Shown piece after piece: positions 1 to 9,666 of a DNA stretch of 64,000 bases (its first letter is position 1; every line of letters starts with the position of its first letter). The stretch is from contig NZ_JAPIVK010000016.1 in assembly GCF_026183675.1 (NCBI RefSeq), positions 1 through 64,000 of the forward strand. The letters are read 5' to 3'. A program made the position numbers and the translations under genes. The notes beneath the pieces are model-generated. The model was not told where the DNA came from. It searched no databases and saw nothing but the letters and a program-made list of their open reading frames with translations. The stretch is from Microbulbifer halophilus (GTDB lineage: Bacteria > Pseudomonadota > Gammaproteobacteria > Pseudomonadales > Cellvibrionaceae).

Positions 1-22
1 CCAGAGCCCAAGGACAGATACA

Positions 23-82
23 AGGGTGCGCCGTGCGCACCGTTCTACCGCCGGTGTCTTGCGGTGCGCGCGGCGCACCCTA
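23..82. repeat. REP-like inverted repeat, GGGTGCGCC type
   Basis: The arms AGGGTGCGCCGTGCGCACCG (23-42) and CGGTGCGCGCGGCGCACCCT (about 62-81) are near-perfect inverted copies around a short spacer. A shorter unit of the same type sits at 20945-20965. It lies just downstream of the lipA stop, so it may act as a transcript-end hairpin, but no T-run is visible. Confidence 0.6.
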
Positions 83-87
83 CGAGA

Positions 88-1071
88 TCAGCTCACCTTT
101 TCACCGTGCGCCTGCTTGTCGGCGTGGTAGGAGGAGCGCACCAGCGGACCGCAGGCCGCCTGCTTGAAGCCGATCTGTTCGGCGTAGCGGCGGTATTCCT
201 CGAATTCGTCCGGGTGTACGTAGCGCTGCACCGGCAGGTGCTCCTTGCTCGGCTGCAGGTACTGGCCGATGGTGAGCATGTCGATATCGTGCTCGCGCAT
301 GTCGTCCAGCACGCGGAAGATTTCTTCCTTCTCTTCCCCCAGGCCCACCATCAGGCCGGACTTGGTCAGCACGTCCGGGCGGCGCTTCTTGTATTCCTGC
401 AGCAGTTTCAACGACCACTTGTAGTTGGCGCCGGGACGGGATTCGCGATAGAGGCGCGGCACGGTCTCCAGGTTGTGGTTGAAGACGTCCGGGGCCTCGG
501 CCTCGAGGATATCCAGTGCCACATCCATACGGCCGCGGAAGTCCGGGGTGAGGATTTCCACCTGCAACTCCGGCGAGTGCTCGCGCGCAGTGCGGATACA
601 GTCGGCGAAGTGGGCGGCGCCGCCGTCACGCAGGTCGTCGCGGTCCACCGAGGTGATAACCACGTAGCGCAGGCTCATGGCGGCGATGGCTTCCGCCAGG
701 TGCTGCGGTTCTTCCGGGTCCAGCGGCAGCGGCTTGCCATGGCCCACGTCGCAGAAGGGGCAGCGGCGGGTGCAGATCTCCCCCATGATCATGAAGGTGG
801 CGGTACCGCCGCTGAAGCATTCGTGCAGATTCGGGCAGCTGGCCTCCTCGCACACGGTGGACAGTTTCTGCGAGCGCAGGATTTTCTTGATGCGGTCCAC
901 TTCCTTGGAAGCGGGCACCTTGACGCGAATCCAGTCCGGCTTGCGCAGCACATTGTCGCTGGCAATCACCTTGACCGGAATGCGTTCCACCTTCTCGCCG
1001 TCGCGGAGCTTTTCGCCCTGCTGCAGGCGGCGGGTACGTTTTACCGGTACCAGGTCGGGTTTTTCAGCCAT
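88..1071 (-). CDS. lipA: lipoyl synthase LipA
   Basis: Radical SAM enzyme that inserts two sulfurs into protein-bound octanoyl groups, giving the lipoyl cofactor of 2-oxoacid dehydrogenases and glycine cleavage. The 327-residue product carries the auxiliary-cluster cysteines C74, C79 and C85 ([12 protein letters not shown]) and the radical SAM motif CTRRCPFC (C100, C104, C107). The conserved RSSYHA motif, which supplies a serine ligand to the auxiliary cluster, is near the C terminus. The ATG at 1071 shares one base with the lipB stop (TAATG), so translation is probably coupled. An in-frame upstream extension to 1191 lies inside lipB and is rejected. Length and order match the usual gammaproteobacterial ybeD-lipB-lipA arrangement. 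Confidence 0.97.
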   Translation of the reverse strand: MAEKPDLVPVKRTRRLQQGEKLRDGEKVERIPVKVIASDNVLRKPDWIRVKVPASKEVDRIKKILRSQKLSTVCEEASCPNLHECFSGGTATFMIMGEICTRRCPFCDVGHGKPLPLDPEEPQHLAEAIAAMSLRYVVITSVDRDDLRDGGAAHFADCIRTAREHSPELQVEILTPDFRGRMDVALDILEAEAPDVFNHNLETVPRLYRESRPGANYKWSLKLLQEYKKRRPDVLTKSGLMVGLGEEKEEIFRVLDDMREHDIDMLTIGQYLQPSKEHLPVQRYVHPDEFEEYRRYAEQIGFKQAACGPLVRSSYHADKQAHGEKVS

Positions 1072-1763
1072 TAATCGTTCCTTTGCGCCAATCGGGAAAA
1101 CAGGTTTTCGTCCAGGGGTTGCCAGTTGGACTCGGGCAATGCGAGCGCGCGCTGTAGTTCGCGCACGAAAATTTCCGCCACCGACAGCCACGGCGGCGTC
1201 GATTCCAGCAGCTCTGCCATTTGCACCATCTGCATGCCCGCATAGCCGCAGGGATTGATGCGCAGGAAGGGCGCCAGGTCCATATCGATATTGATCGCGA
1301 TACCGTGGAAACTGCAGCCGCGGCGTACGCGCAGGCCGATGGAGGCGATCTTGTTGCCGGCCCGCGATCCCTCACTCAGGTAGACGCCGGGGGCATCGGG
1401 TCGCGGTGCGGCGGCGATGCCGTATTCCTTCAGCATTTCCACGGTAGCGATTTCCAGCGCCGTGACCAGGCCCCGCACGCCCACTTTGCAACGCCGCAAA
1501 TCCAGCAGCGGGTAGACGACCAATTGGCCGGGGCCGTGATAGGTCACCTGGCCGCCGCGATCCACCTGTACCACCGGGATATCGCCGGTATTCAACAGGT
1601 GCTCGGCCCTGCCCGCCTGGCCCTGGGTGAACACCGGTTCGTGTTCCACGCACCAGATCTGGTCCCGGCTGTCCCCGTCGCGGGTATCGGTGTAGTGGGC
1701 CATGGCGTGCCAGACGGATTCGTAGTCGCGGCGGCCCAGGTTCCTGACGACTGCCACGATCAC
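1071..1763 (-). CDS. lipB: octanoyltransferase LipB
   Basis: Transfers octanoate from acyl carrier protein to the lipoyl domains of apo-enzymes, the step before LipA. The 230-residue protein has the family signature [12 protein letters not shown] (about 69-80), the catalytic lysine in GNKIASIG (K138) and the acyl-accepting cysteine in INPCGY (C172). Its start overlaps the ybeD stop by four bases (ATGA) and its stop overlaps the lipA start, so ybeD-lipB-lipA is one tight operon. Nothing unusual is seen. Confidence 0.97.
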   Translation of the reverse strand: MIVAVVRNLGRRDYESVWHAMAHYTDTRDGDSRDQIWCVEHEPVFTQGQAGRAEHLLNTGDIPVVQVDRGGQVTYHGPGQLVVYPLLDLRRCKVGVRGLVTALEIATVEMLKEYGIAAAPRPDAPGVYLSEGSRAGNKIASIGLRVRRGCSFHGIAINIDMDLAPFLRINPCGYAGMQMVQMAELLESTPPWLSVAEIFVRELQRALALPESNWQPLDENLFSRLAQRND

Positions 1764-2044
1764 ATCACCATATGCACGGAGGGGTGCGCCTTCAACTCCT
1801 CGAACAGCGCCCGCAGCTGCGGTTCGCCGGTGGCGACGATGTAGAAGGTCATGGAGATGAAGCGGCCGTTGCGGCTATCGCGCAGTGAGATGCGCTCCTC
1901 GTCCAGGTCCGGGGCGTGGCGGCGCATCACTTCCAGCACGAATTCGTGTGCCTCACCATCGGCGTCGCGGACCACCTTGACCATGTAGTCTTCACAGGGG
2001 AATTCGATTTTGGGGGGCTGTTGCTGGCTGGGATCTCTACTCAT
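1760..2044 (-). CDS. ybeD: DUF493 family protein YbeD
   Basis: A 94-residue member of the YbeD/DUF493 family, small ferredoxin-like-fold proteins almost always found before lipB. Their molecular role is not settled; an ACT-like regulatory or binding role is often suggested. The C-terminal portion ([20 protein letters not shown]) is the conserved part. A good ribosome site (GGAGAG, five bases upstream of ATG) supports the start. It is the first gene of the lip operon; the 238 bases between it and dacA hold only repeat material and presumably the lip promoter. Confidence 0.9.
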   Translation of the reverse strand: MSRDPSQQQPPKIEFPCEDYMVKVVRDADGEAHEFVLEVMRRHAPDLDEERISLRDSRNGRFISMTFYIVATGEPQLRALFEELKAHPSVHMVM

Positions 2045-2245
2045 ACCACTCTCCGGGGCCGCGCGGATGGAGATGATCGGGCTGCGGCCGGGGCGCGATT
2101 ATACAGTGGTGCGCGTTTTGTGGACAGGGAGGGGCGGGATCAGTCGTAAGGGCGAATCTGGTGCTCGCCCGGGCGGGCCTGCGGTCCGCTGGCCGAGCTA
2201 GAGCTCGGCGTTCCCAGAGGGGGCTTGCGTCCGCCGCTTTGCGGA

Positions 2246-2280
2246 GCTGGCGGCGGGCGCTCCCGAGCTCCGCGATCCCG
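2246..2280. repeat. 35-bp dispersed repeat, copy 1
   Basis: Starting at GCTGGCGGCGGGCGCTCCCG, this segment is found again in inverse orientation at 52646-52680; 28 bases are identical and the match runs to about 35 with one mismatch. Both copies lie within 30 bases of the 3' end of a minus-strand gene (dacA here, the 2OG oxygenase there). The palindrome CCGAGCTAGAGCTCGG is at 2193-2208 close by. Confidence 0.55.
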
Positions 2281-2282
2281 AA

Positions 2283-3428
2283 CTAGAAGAAACTCATGAC
2301 AAAGCGCTTCAGGGCATCCCAGATGCGCTTGAAGAAGCCGGCCTTCTCTACGTCCTCGGCGGCGACGGCCTCGACGTCGGCGATGGTTTCGCCGTCCAGG
2401 GTCACGACCACCTTGCCCACCGGCTCGCCCTTCTCCAGCGGCGCTTCCAGCTCGCCGTCGACGATCAGGTCCGCCTTGATGCTGTCCTCGCCGCCGCGGG
2501 GGATGGTGGCGAAGACGTCCTCGGCCACGGCGATACCCACTTCCGGTGCCACACCACCCCAGATACGCTCGGTCTGCAGCACGTCGCTGCTGCTGTAGAC
2601 CTTGTGGGTCTGGTAGTAGCGGAAACCGTAGGCCAGCAGTTTCTGGGATTCGGCGGCGCGCTGTTCGTCACTGTCGGTACCGACCACGACGGAGATCAGG
2701 CGCATACCGCGCTTGACCGCCGAGGCCACCAGGCAGTAGCCGGCGGCCTCGGTGTGGCCGGTCTTGATGCCGTCTACAGCCGGATCCCGCCACAGCAGGC
2801 GGTTGCGGTTGGGCTGGTTGATACCGGCGTAGTTGAAGTACTTCTCGGAATAGATATCGTAGTGATCCGGGTGATCGGCAATCAGCGCACGGGCGAGCGT
2901 GCCCAGGTCGCGCGCGGTGGTCAGGTGCCCGTCCGCCGGCCAGCCGGTGGCGTTGACGAAATGGGTATCCTCCATGCCCAGCAGTTCCGCCTGCTGGTTC
3001 ATGACCTCGGCGAAAACCTCTTCGCTGCCGGACACATACTCCGCCAGGGCGATGCTGGCATCGTTGCCGGACTGTACGATCACGCCGCGCAGCAGGTCGA
3101 TTACCGGCACCTTGTCACCGACCTTGACGAACATCTTGGAACCGCCCTTCTTCCAGGCTTTTTCCGAAATGCGCACCGGATCGCTTTCCTTGATGGCGCC
3201 TTTCTCGATCTCCTCGGAGACGATATAAGCGGTCATCATCTTGGTCAGGCTCGCGGGCGGAATCTGCTTGTCGATGTTGTGTTGCACCAGTATCTGGCCG
3301 GTGTGCGCATCCAGCAGCAGATAGGCGTCGGCAGCCAGCTCCGGCGGCGCCGGAATCAGCGGTTTGTCGGCGTGTGCCTGGACGGCACCGAATAACAGGA
3401 TTAAGCAGGCAGCGATGCGTTTGATCAT
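2283..3428 (-). CDS. dacA: D-alanyl-D-alanine carboxypeptidase, PBP5/6 family
   Basis: Periplasmic, inner-membrane-anchored penicillin-binding protein that trims the terminal D-alanine from peptidoglycan stem pentapeptides. An N-terminal signal peptide (about 1-20) is followed by the S11 peptidase domain with SLTK (S60-K63), SGN (S120-N122) and KTG (K222-G224) in order. A C-terminal beta-sandwich domain and a final amphipathic helix (FFKRIWDALKRFVMSFF) follow, the latter typical of the PBP5 membrane anchor. The 381-residue length is normal. It sits with rlpA, mltB, rodA and mrdA in the conserved cell-wall block. Confidence 0.96.
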   Translation of the reverse strand: MIKRIAACLILLFGAVQAHADKPLIPAPPELAADAYLLLDAHTGQILVQHNIDKQIPPASLTKMMTAYIVSEEIEKGAIKESDPVRISEKAWKKGGSKMFVKVGDKVPVIDLLRGVIVQSGNDASIALAEYVSGSEEVFAEVMNQQAELLGMEDTHFVNATGWPADGHLTTARDLGTLARALIADHPDHYDIYSEKYFNYAGINQPNRNRLLWRDPAVDGIKTGHTEAAGYCLVASAVKRGMRLISVVVGTDSDEQRAAESQKLLAYGFRYYQTHKVYSSSDVLQTERIWGGVAPEVGIAVAEDVFATIPRGGEDSIKADLIVDGELEAPLEKGEPVGKVVVTLDGETIADVEAVAAEDVEKAGFFKRIWDALKRFVMSFF

Positions 3429-3485
3429 GGGAGAACGTCTCTATTCCTCGTGTTCTTCAATATCCTGACAGCGGATTCTTTCTGG

Positions 3486-4352
3486 TTACTCGTAAACCAC
3501 CTGCGGCTCGCCCAGGCGGTTTTCCTCCACCGATTCGCGCGCCGCGACCAGCGCGCGCTGCTGGCTGAGTGGCCCTATCCGCACGCGGTAGAGTTTCTTG
3601 CCACTGCGATCAACGGGACTGACGGACACAGGATAGTCGACGGCCGCCGCAACCCGCGCGCGCACCCGCTCGGCCTTGTCGGGGCTGCCGTAGGCGCCAA
3701 CCTGTAGGTAGGTGTTGTCGGGCAATTTGAAGCTCGCATCCTGCGCCAACACCTCGCGCGCGGCAACATCTTTTTCCAGCGCCAGGGTTTCCCCGGCGGC
3801 CGGCAGCGAATCCGGGTCCAGCGCGACGACTTCGACCCGCGCCACACCCTTTTCGGTATAGCCCAGTTTCTGCGCGGCAGTATAACTCAGGTCGATGATA
3901 CGCCCGGGCACGAAGGGACCGCGATCGTTGACACGCACGATCACACTGTGACCGTTCTCCAGATTGGTCACCTTGGCGTAACTGGGCAGTGGCAGGCTTT
4001 TGTGCGCAGCCGACATGGCGTACATATTGTAGACCTCACCATTGGCCGTACGCTTGCCATGGAATTTGGTGCCATACCAGGAGGCGTGGCCGCGCTCGCG
4101 GTAGCCCTTGACGCCGGTGCGCACCCGGTAGGTGACACCGTTGACCCGGTAGGGGGATTTATTGCCGGCCTTGCCGATGGGTTCGCGCACCGGTGTCGGT
4201 TCCGGCGCAGCCAGCATATCCACCGGTTGCAGCGGGCCGCTGTCCTGGACCGGATCCGGCTGTTCTTTTTTCGGTTTGCCCGGCTGACCGCTACAGGCCG
4301 CCAGTACCAGAGCAGCCAATGCCACTCCCAGTTGCGCTTTGCACTGAAACAT
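3486..4352 (-). CDS. rlpA: septal-ring lytic transglycosylase / rare lipoprotein RlpA
   Basis: Outer-membrane lipoprotein thought to bind and, in some species, cleave denuded glycan strands at the septum. The lipobox LAAC (acylated C20) ends a clear lipoprotein signal. The central double-psi beta-barrel domain (about 85-180) includes GHASWYGTKFHGKRTANGE and the acidic VNDRGPF segment, both family hallmarks. A SPOR domain (about 210-288, starting TYLQVGAYGS) should bind denuded peptidoglycan. GGGGGGA sits four bases upstream of the ATG. Downstream of mltB on the same strand; 249 bases with a palindromic repeat separate the two. Confidence 0.94.
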   Translation of the reverse strand: MFQCKAQLGVALAALVLAACSGQPGKPKKEQPDPVQDSGPLQPVDMLAAPEPTPVREPIGKAGNKSPYRVNGVTYRVRTGVKGYRERGHASWYGTKFHGKRTANGEVYNMYAMSAAHKSLPLPSYAKVTNLENGHSVIVRVNDRGPFVPGRIIDLSYTAAQKLGYTEKGVARVEVVALDPDSLPAAGETLALEKDVAAREVLAQDASFKLPDNTYLQVGAYGSPDKAERVRARVAAAVDYPVSVSPVDRSGKKLYRVRIGPLSQQRALVAARESVEENRLGEPQVVYE

Positions 4353-4470
4353 GATTCCCCCCGGCGTGCGGTCGATACTGCCGCTCCCTGGTCGCTATTA
4401 TTCGAAAATGTTCACTTAATTTGAATCAGTTCGATTGGTGGTTTTGTTTTTGGTTCCCGGGCGCTTCGAC

Positions 4471-4568
4471 CGCCCTCTCCCCCGGCCCCACTGATTCGCG
4501 CCATCCATGGCGCTCACCGGCTGCGCGGGCGCCTTCGGCGCCCAAATGTGTCCCGCGGGAGAGGGGCG
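4471..4568. repeat. CCCTCTCCC-type intergenic palindrome, copy 1
   Basis: Starts with CGCCCTCTCCCCCGGCCCCA and ends with the inverse CGCGGGAGAGGGGCG. Inside is a GGCGCC-rich hairpin (GGGCGCCTTCGGCGCCC). The copy at 62164-62276 shares both ends and much of the middle; shorter units lie at 60427-60551. It lies in the rlpA-mltB gap and could form a strong RNA hairpin. Confidence 0.7.
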
Positions 4569-4601
4569 TTATTCTTTCGGGCTCCGTGGCCCAGTCCCGG
4601 C

Positions 4602-5591
4602 TTACGACCGCCCCCCGCGCGCCTTGACGATATCCTGCGCCAAGTCGTAGGCAGCCATGGCGTAGAGGCGGCTGCGATTGTAGCGGGTGATGACCGAGAA
4701 ATTGTTCAGGCCGATCCAGTACTGTTTCCCGTTCTCTGTCTGCAGGGAAAAAACGTTGGCGGGCATATCCGGCTCCACCTGGGCCGTGGTGGTAAAGCCC
4801 TTTTCCGCCAGCTCGCCGACCGTCCACTTGGGGTCGAGGGAATCGTTGACGACGGTCATGTCCGCATTGGGGCGGGGCGTCGCCAGTACCGCCACCGGCT
4901 CGCCGCGTTCCCAGCCGTGCTCGGCAAAGTAGTTGGCAACACTGCCAATGGCGTCCTCGGTATCCTCCCAGATATCCACATGACCGTCGCCGTTGAAGTC
5001 CACTGCATAGGCGCGGTAGCTCGACGGCATGAACTGGCCGAATCCCATGGCGCCGGCGTAGGAGCCTTTCAATGTGGCGGGATCGACCTCCTGGTCGCGG
5101 GTCAGTAGCAGGTAGTTCTCCAGCTCCTTGGTGAAGAACTTGGAGCGTCGCGGATAGTTGAAGGCCAGGGTCGCCAGCGCATCCAGCACCCGGTAGCCGC
5201 CCATATTGCCGCCGTAACGGGTCTCGATGCCGATAATGGCGACGATCATCTCCGCCGGCACGCCGTACTTTTCCGAAGCCTCTGTCAGGACCTGGGCATT
5301 TTTGTCCCAGAAATCCACGCCGCCGGCGACACTGGCCGGGGTCACGAACAGGTTGCGGTACTCGTACCAGGGCTTGGCCTTCTCGGCGGGGCGCTTGATC
5401 GCCTTGAGAATGGCGTCCTTGCGCTTGGCCTCGCGCATCAGCTCTACCATTTCATCGCGGTCGAAGTCGTGTTTCTCCACCATGTAGTCGACGAAGATCC
5501 TGGCATTGGCGTTGTCGCCGTGGCCGGATTCCTGAGCGCAGGCGGCGAGCATCATGCCCATTCCAGCCAATAGTCCTGTGGTCCACTTCAA
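4602..5591 (-). CDS. mltB: lytic murein transglycosylase B
   Basis: Cleaves the MurNAc-GlcNAc bond of peptidoglycan to give 1,6-anhydro ends; expected as an outer-membrane lipoprotein facing the periplasm. The catalytic glutamate is in IIGIETRYG (E123 in the frame chosen), followed by the MltB/SltB motifs GSYAGAMGFGQFMPSSY and an EF-hand-like DFNGDGHVDIW. Start choice: a TTG at 5591 has AGGAG eight bases upstream and gives a classic lipoprotein signal, MKWTTGLLAGMGMMLAAC. The ATG at 5612 adds seven residues and has no clear ribosome site. Neighbouring rodA lies upstream, 60 bases away. Confidence 0.93.
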   Translation of the reverse strand: MKWTTGLLAGMGMMLAACAQESGHGDNANARIFVDYMVEKHDFDRDEMVELMREAKRKDAILKAIKRPAEKAKPWYEYRNLFVTPASVAGGVDFWDKNAQVLTEASEKYGVPAEMIVAIIGIETRYGGNMGGYRVLDALATLAFNYPRRSKFFTKELENYLLLTRDQEVDPATLKGSYAGAMGFGQFMPSSYRAYAVDFNGDGHVDIWEDTEDAIGSVANYFAEHGWERGEPVAVLATPRPNADMTVVNDSLDPKWTVGELAEKGFTTTAQVEPDMPANVFSLQTENGKQYWIGLNNFSVITRYNRSRLYAMAAYDLAQDIVKARGGRS

Positions 5592-5651
5592 AACAACCGC
5601 TCCTGTTCCCATATTACTGCTCTACATCCCGATTTTTATGTTTGCCGCCGG

Positions 5652-6797
5652 CTAGAAAGAAACCCTACGCCGCTCGGTCCCTATGGCCATCAGCACCCCG
5701 AAACCCGCCATCAGCGTAATCATGGCGGTACCGCCGTGACTGACCAGGGGCAAGGGTACCCCCACCACCGGCAGTAAGCCGGTAACCATTCCGATATTCA
5801 CAAACACATAGACAAAAAATGTCAGTGTAATACTCCCCGCCAACAGCCGGCCGAAGACATCCTGGGCCATAAAACTAATATAGATGCCCCGGGCGATGAT
5901 CAGGACGTACAGCAGCAATAGCAGCAGCGCACCGCGCATCCCCCACTCTTCCGACAGCACCGCGATAATAAAATCCGTGTGACTTTCGGGCAAAAAGTCC
6001 AGTTGCGACTGGGTGCCCTGCATGAACCCCTTGCCGTAGAGGCCGCCGGAGCCGATCGCCGCCTTGGACTGGAAGATATTCCAGCCGGCGCCGAGCCGGT
6101 CCACATCCGGGTTGAACAGGGTCAGGATGCGCTGGCGCTGATATTCACGCAGGCCCCACTCCCAGATCGGGTAGGAGGCCGCCGCCAGCATCAGGAAAGC
6201 GCCGACGATCAGCTTCCAGCTGAGGCCGGCCAGATAGAGGGCAAAAAGGCCCGAGGCGGCAATCAGGATGGCGGTGCCGAGATCCGGCTGGCGCACGATC
6301 AAGGCCGCCGGCACCGCCACGATCACCAGCGCACCGAGCACGGTCAGGAAAGACGGCGGCAGGTTGCGCCGATGCAGAAAAGCCGCCACCGACATCGGCA
6401 CCGCCAGTTTCAGCGCCTCCGACGGCTGAAAGCGGAAACCGGCGATTTCCAGCCAGCGCTGTGCCCCCTTGGCGCCGACACCAAAAAACAGCACTGCCGC
6501 CAACAGCCCGCAGCCACCCACGTAGAGCCAGGGCGACCAGCGCCGGTACATATCCAGCGGTATCTGTGCGGCCACCACCATCACCGCCAACGCCATGCCC
6601 AGGAACACCGACTGGCGGCGCACATAGTGCACTTCGCCGCCGGAGGCGCTGTAGAGTACCACCAGGCCCACACTGGCCAGCACCAGCAGCAATACCAGCA
6701 GCGGCACGTCGATATGCCAGCGGCGCGAGAAACTCACCGGGCGGCCGAGACCGCCGTGGGAATCCGGCAGGCGGTGCATGTAATCGCGGCTAGCCAC
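5652..6797 (-). CDS. rodA: rod-shape SEDS glycosyltransferase RodA
   Basis: Polytopic SEDS-family peptidoglycan polymerase of the elongasome, working with PBP2 (the next gene upstream). About ten hydrophobic segments are visible, with SEDS family sequence such as FNPDVDRLGAGWNIFQSKAAIGSGG and the C-terminal PLVSHGGTAMI. Start: a GTG at 6797 is preceded by GGGGGAGGA at good spacing and overlaps the mrdA stop by eight bases, giving 381 residues. The ATG at 6779 is possible but has no ribosome site, and extension to 6905 runs into mrdA and is unlikely. Confidence 0.94.
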   Translation of the reverse strand: MASRDYMHRLPDSHGGLGRPVSFSRRWHIDVPLLVLLLVLASVGLVVLYSASGGEVHYVRRQSVFLGMALAVMVVAAQIPLDMYRRWSPWLYVGGCGLLAAVLFFGVGAKGAQRWLEIAGFRFQPSEALKLAVPMSVAAFLHRRNLPPSFLTVLGALVIVAVPAALIVRQPDLGTAILIAASGLFALYLAGLSWKLIVGAFLMLAAASYPIWEWGLREYQRQRILTLFNPDVDRLGAGWNIFQSKAAIGSGGLYGKGFMQGTQSQLDFLPESHTDFIIAVLSEEWGMRGALLLLLLYVLIIARGIYISFMAQDVFGRLLAGSITLTFFVYVFVNIGMVTGLLPVVGVPLPLVSHGGTAMITLMAGFGVLMAIGTERRRVSF

Positions 6798-8685
6798 GTG
6801 TCTCCTCCCCCTCTGTTCTTTCCACCGCACCTGCGTCGGCAGTTTCCTCCAGCGGGCGGGACAGCCAGTCGCGGAAGACCTCCCGCGCCACCGGCGCGGC
6901 CACACGGCCGCCGCCCTCGCCGTTTTCCACCAGCACCGATACGGCTATCTGCGGATCGTCCAAAGGTGCGAAGGCCACAAACAGGGCGTGATCGCGGTGG
7001 CGCTCCTTGAGCGCCTCGGAGTCATACTGCGCGCCCTGGGCAATACCCACCACCTGGGCGGTACCGGATTTGCCGGCGACCTTGAAATCCAGCCCCTGGC
7101 CGGCGCGCTTGCCGGTGCCATGCACGTTGTAGACCACTTCCTCCATGCCCTTGAAGATCAGGTCCCAGTACTCGGGTTTGGCTTCCACGTGATGCAACAT
7201 CTCCGGTGGCAACTCCCGGCCGTCCACCGCCCTCACCATCTGCGGCCGGTAGTGGGTGCCGCGATTGGCGATGGTGGCAGTCATCACCGCCAGTTGCAGT
7301 GGCGTGGCCAGCACGAAGCCCTGGCCCAGCACCGCGTTCAGGTTGTCGCCGGGAAACCAGGGCAGGCCGCGGGCGCCGCGCTTCCACTCCCGCGACGGGA
7401 AGATACCGGAACTTTCCACCGGCAGGTCGATGCCGGTTTTTTCGCCCAGGCCGAAGCGGGTGGCGATATCGTGCATCTGGTCGATATTCCAGCGCGCCGC
7501 CATATCGTAGAAATAGACATCACAGCTCTCCGTCAGCGCCTGGATCAGGTCCACATCGTCGCCGTGCCCCCAGCGTTTCCAGTCTCGGTAGCGGCGGTCG
7601 TCGTTGGGCAGGACGTAATAGCCGGGATCGTCGACCGTGTGTTCGGCGTCGATCACGCCGTCGGACAGGCCGCCCAGGGCCATCATCGGTTTCAGTGTCG
7701 AGCCGGCCGGGTACTGGCCCTGCACGGCGCGGTTGAACAGTGGCACATCGAGGGAATCGGACAGCGCGCGGTAGTCCTCGAAACTGATCCCGGTGACGAA
7801 CAGGTTGGGGTCGAAGGAGGGCCTGCTGACGAACGACAAGACACCGCCGGTCTTCACATCGATGGCCACCACGGCACCGCGGTTGTCGCCCAGCGCTTCG
7901 GAAGCGACTTTCTGCAGGCGCGCATCCAGGTTCAGGGTCAGTTCCTGGCCGGGTTTGGGGTCGTGGCGCTCCAGCACCTTGAGCACCCGGCCTCGGGCGT
8001 TGGTTTCTACATTCTCGTAGCCGACTTCACCCAGCAGCGGGTCCTCGTAGGAACGTTCCAGTCCCACCTTGCCGATACTCTGGGTGCCCCGGTAACGACG
8101 CACGTCCTCGTCGGTGAAGCGCGCCAGTTCGCGGTCGTTGATACGGCCCACATAGCCGACACTGTGGGCGAACAATTCTTCCAGCGGATAGTAGCGCACC
8201 AGCTCCGCCTCCACCGAGACGCCGGGCAGGCGGAATTCGTTCACGCTGATGCGGGCGATCTCTTCTTCATTGAGACGAAAGCGCAGCGGTATCGGCTCGA
8301 AGGGGCGCCGGCGCTCCGTACGCTGGCGGAATTTCTTCACGTCTGCGTCGTCGAGCTGGATCAGCCGGCCGATCAGCTCCAGGGTTGCATCCATATCCTG
8401 CACCCGCTCAAGCACGAGGGACAGGTTGTAGCTGGGACGATTGTCCGCCAGCAGGGTGCCGTTGCGATCGTAGATCAGGCCGCGGGTGGGCGGTACCGGG
8501 CGCACCTGGATACGGTTCTCGTCGGACTGGGTTCGGTAGTCGTCGTAGTTGACCACCTGCAGGTTGTAGAAGCGCACCACCAGCACCCCCAGCAACACCG
8601 ACACCCCGGCCAGCGCCACCAGCATGCGGTTGCGAAACAGCCGCAGTTCGTTGTGGTGGTCTTTGAGATGCAGGTCCTGGGGCAT
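6790..8685 (-). CDS. mrdA: penicillin-binding protein 2, elongasome transpeptidase
   Basis: Class B PBP that cross-links peptidoglycan during cell elongation. One N-terminal membrane helix (about 21-43) precedes the dimerisation/pedestal region and the transpeptidase domain, which has STLK (S329-K332), SCD (S387-D389) and KSGT (K539-T542) in the right order. The 631-residue length is normal. It immediately precedes rodA with overlap, the usual pairing of transpeptidase and SEDS polymerase. The 107 bases upstream contain a short tandem repeat. Confidence 0.96.
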   Translation of the reverse strand: MPQDLHLKDHHNELRLFRNRMLVALAGVSVLLGVLVVRFYNLQVVNYDDYRTQSDENRIQVRPVPPTRGLIYDRNGTLLADNRPSYNLSLVLERVQDMDATLELIGRLIQLDDADVKKFRQRTERRRPFEPIPLRFRLNEEEIARISVNEFRLPGVSVEAELVRYYPLEELFAHSVGYVGRINDRELARFTDEDVRRYRGTQSIGKVGLERSYEDPLLGEVGYENVETNARGRVLKVLERHDPKPGQELTLNLDARLQKVASEALGDNRGAVVAIDVKTGGVLSFVSRPSFDPNLFVTGISFEDYRALSDSLDVPLFNRAVQGQYPAGSTLKPMMALGGLSDGVIDAEHTVDDPGYYVLPNDDRRYRDWKRWGHGDDVDLIQALTESCDVYFYDMAARWNIDQMHDIATRFGLGEKTGIDLPVESSGIFPSREWKRGARGLPWFPGDNLNAVLGQGFVLATPLQLAVMTATIANRGTHYRPQMVRAVDGRELPPEMLHHVEAKPEYWDLIFKGMEEVVYNVHGTGKRAGQGLDFKVAGKSGTAQVVGIAQGAQYDSEALKERHRDHALFVAFAPLDDPQIAVSVLVENGEGGGRVAAPVAREVFRDWLSRPLEETADAGAVERTEGEETRG

Positions 8686-8736
8686 GGGCGATCGGTGACT
8701 GGCGCGTATTTAATTGACTACTGAGTGTACAGATTT

Positions 8737-8764
8737 AATGATGAATGATGAACGATGAATGATG
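8737..8764. repeat. short tandem repeat of ATGATGA/ATGATGAAC
   Basis: The mrdA-rlmH gap contains nearly head-to-tail ATGATGAATG / ATGAACG / ATGAATGATG units, with the inverse TTCATCATT about 25 bases further on (around 8790). It could slip or form a small hairpin. No function is apparent. Confidence 0.4.
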
Positions 8765-8792
8765 TGAAATTGCCAGGTTCGCAGGCTGTTCA

Positions 8793-9269
8793 TCATTTGT
8801 GGTACGGGTGCCCCGCCAGCAGCGTCCAGGCCCGGTAGAGCTGTTCCGCCAGCAGCACCCGCACCAGCGGGTGCGGCAGGGTCAACGGCGACAGGGACCA
8901 GCGCTGTTTCGCCCGCGCCAGGCAGTCCGCCGACAGGCCATCGGGGCCGCCGATCAGCAGGGCCACATTGTCGCCCTGCATCTGCCAGTTCTCCAGCTGT
9001 TGCGACAGCTGCCCGGTGCTCCAAGGCTTGCCCTGCACATCCAGCGCGACCACATGGTCGCGCGGCGTCAGGGCCGCGAGCACCGCCTCGCCCTCTTTCC
9101 GGCGGGCCTTCTCCGCCAGCGCCGGCGAATTCTTGCGGCCGCGGTTGCCGAGCGGAATCTCCACCATCTCCAGCGCCAGCTCCCGCGGCAGGCGCCTGGC
9201 GTATTCGGCGTAGCCTTCCTGAACCCAGCCCGGCATCTTGCCGCCGGCGGCGATAATTCGGATCTTCAT
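8793..9269 (-). CDS. rlmH: 23S rRNA (pseudouridine1915-N3)-methyltransferase RlmH
   Basis: SPOUT-fold methyltransferase that modifies helix 69 of 23S rRNA on assembled 70S ribosomes using S-adenosylmethionine. The protein is 158 residues, normal for the family. It carries the deep-knot motifs [10 protein letters not shown] and the C-terminal [18 protein letters not shown] followed by GHPYHK. Lies 22 bases downstream of rsfS in the classical nadD-rsfS-rlmH order. Confidence 0.96.
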   Translation of the reverse strand: MKIRIIAAGGKMPGWVQEGYAEYARRLPRELALEMVEIPLGNRGRKNSPALAEKARRKEGEAVLAALTPRDHVVALDVQGKPWSTGQLSQQLENWQMQGDNVALLIGGPDGLSADCLARAKQRWSLSPLTLPHPLVRVLLAEQLYRAWTLLAGHPYHK

Positions 9270-9291
9270 GGTTGCGACTGGCAGTCAGTGC

Positions 9292-9666
9292 TCAATCCCG
9301 GTGCGGGTCGCTGCCGTCCGCATCCTCGCGGGTATTCGGCATCATGGACCAGAGTTTTTCCAGGTCGTAGAAGCTGCGCACATCCGCCAGCATCACATGT
9401 ACCACCAGATCGCCGTAGTCCACCAGCACCCACTCACCCTGCTCGGTGCCCTCGACACCGATGGGTCGCTCGCCGACCTGCTTGAGTTCGTCCACCACGT
9501 TGTCGGCCAGGGACTTCACCTGGCGGTTGGAGGTACCGGTACAGATAACCAGAGTCTCCATCACATCGGAAAGTTCCGATACATCCAGGGCAACAATATC
9601 CTGGCCCTTCAGGTCTTCCAGCGCCTCTACGGCGATTTCTTTGAAACTTGCCATAACACCTTTCAT
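9292..9666 (-). CDS. rsfS: ribosome silencing factor RsfS
   Basis: Binds ribosomal protein uL14 and blocks subunit joining when nutrients are short. The family core is present (LKGQDIVALDVS, ETLVICTGTSNRQVKSLAD, and GEWVLVDYGDLVVHVM). The first ATG overlaps the nadD stop. An internal ATG at 9654 with AAAGG upstream gives MASFKEIAVEALED, which aligns better with relatives, so either may be used. The tail after EKLWS is longer and more acidic than usual (TREDADGSDPHRD). Confidence 0.95.
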   Translation of the reverse strand: MKGVMASFKEIAVEALEDLKGQDIVALDVSELSDVMETLVICTGTSNRQVKSLADNVVDELKQVGERPIGVEGTEQGEWVLVDYGDLVVHVMLADVRSFYDLEKLWSMMPNTREDADGSDPHRD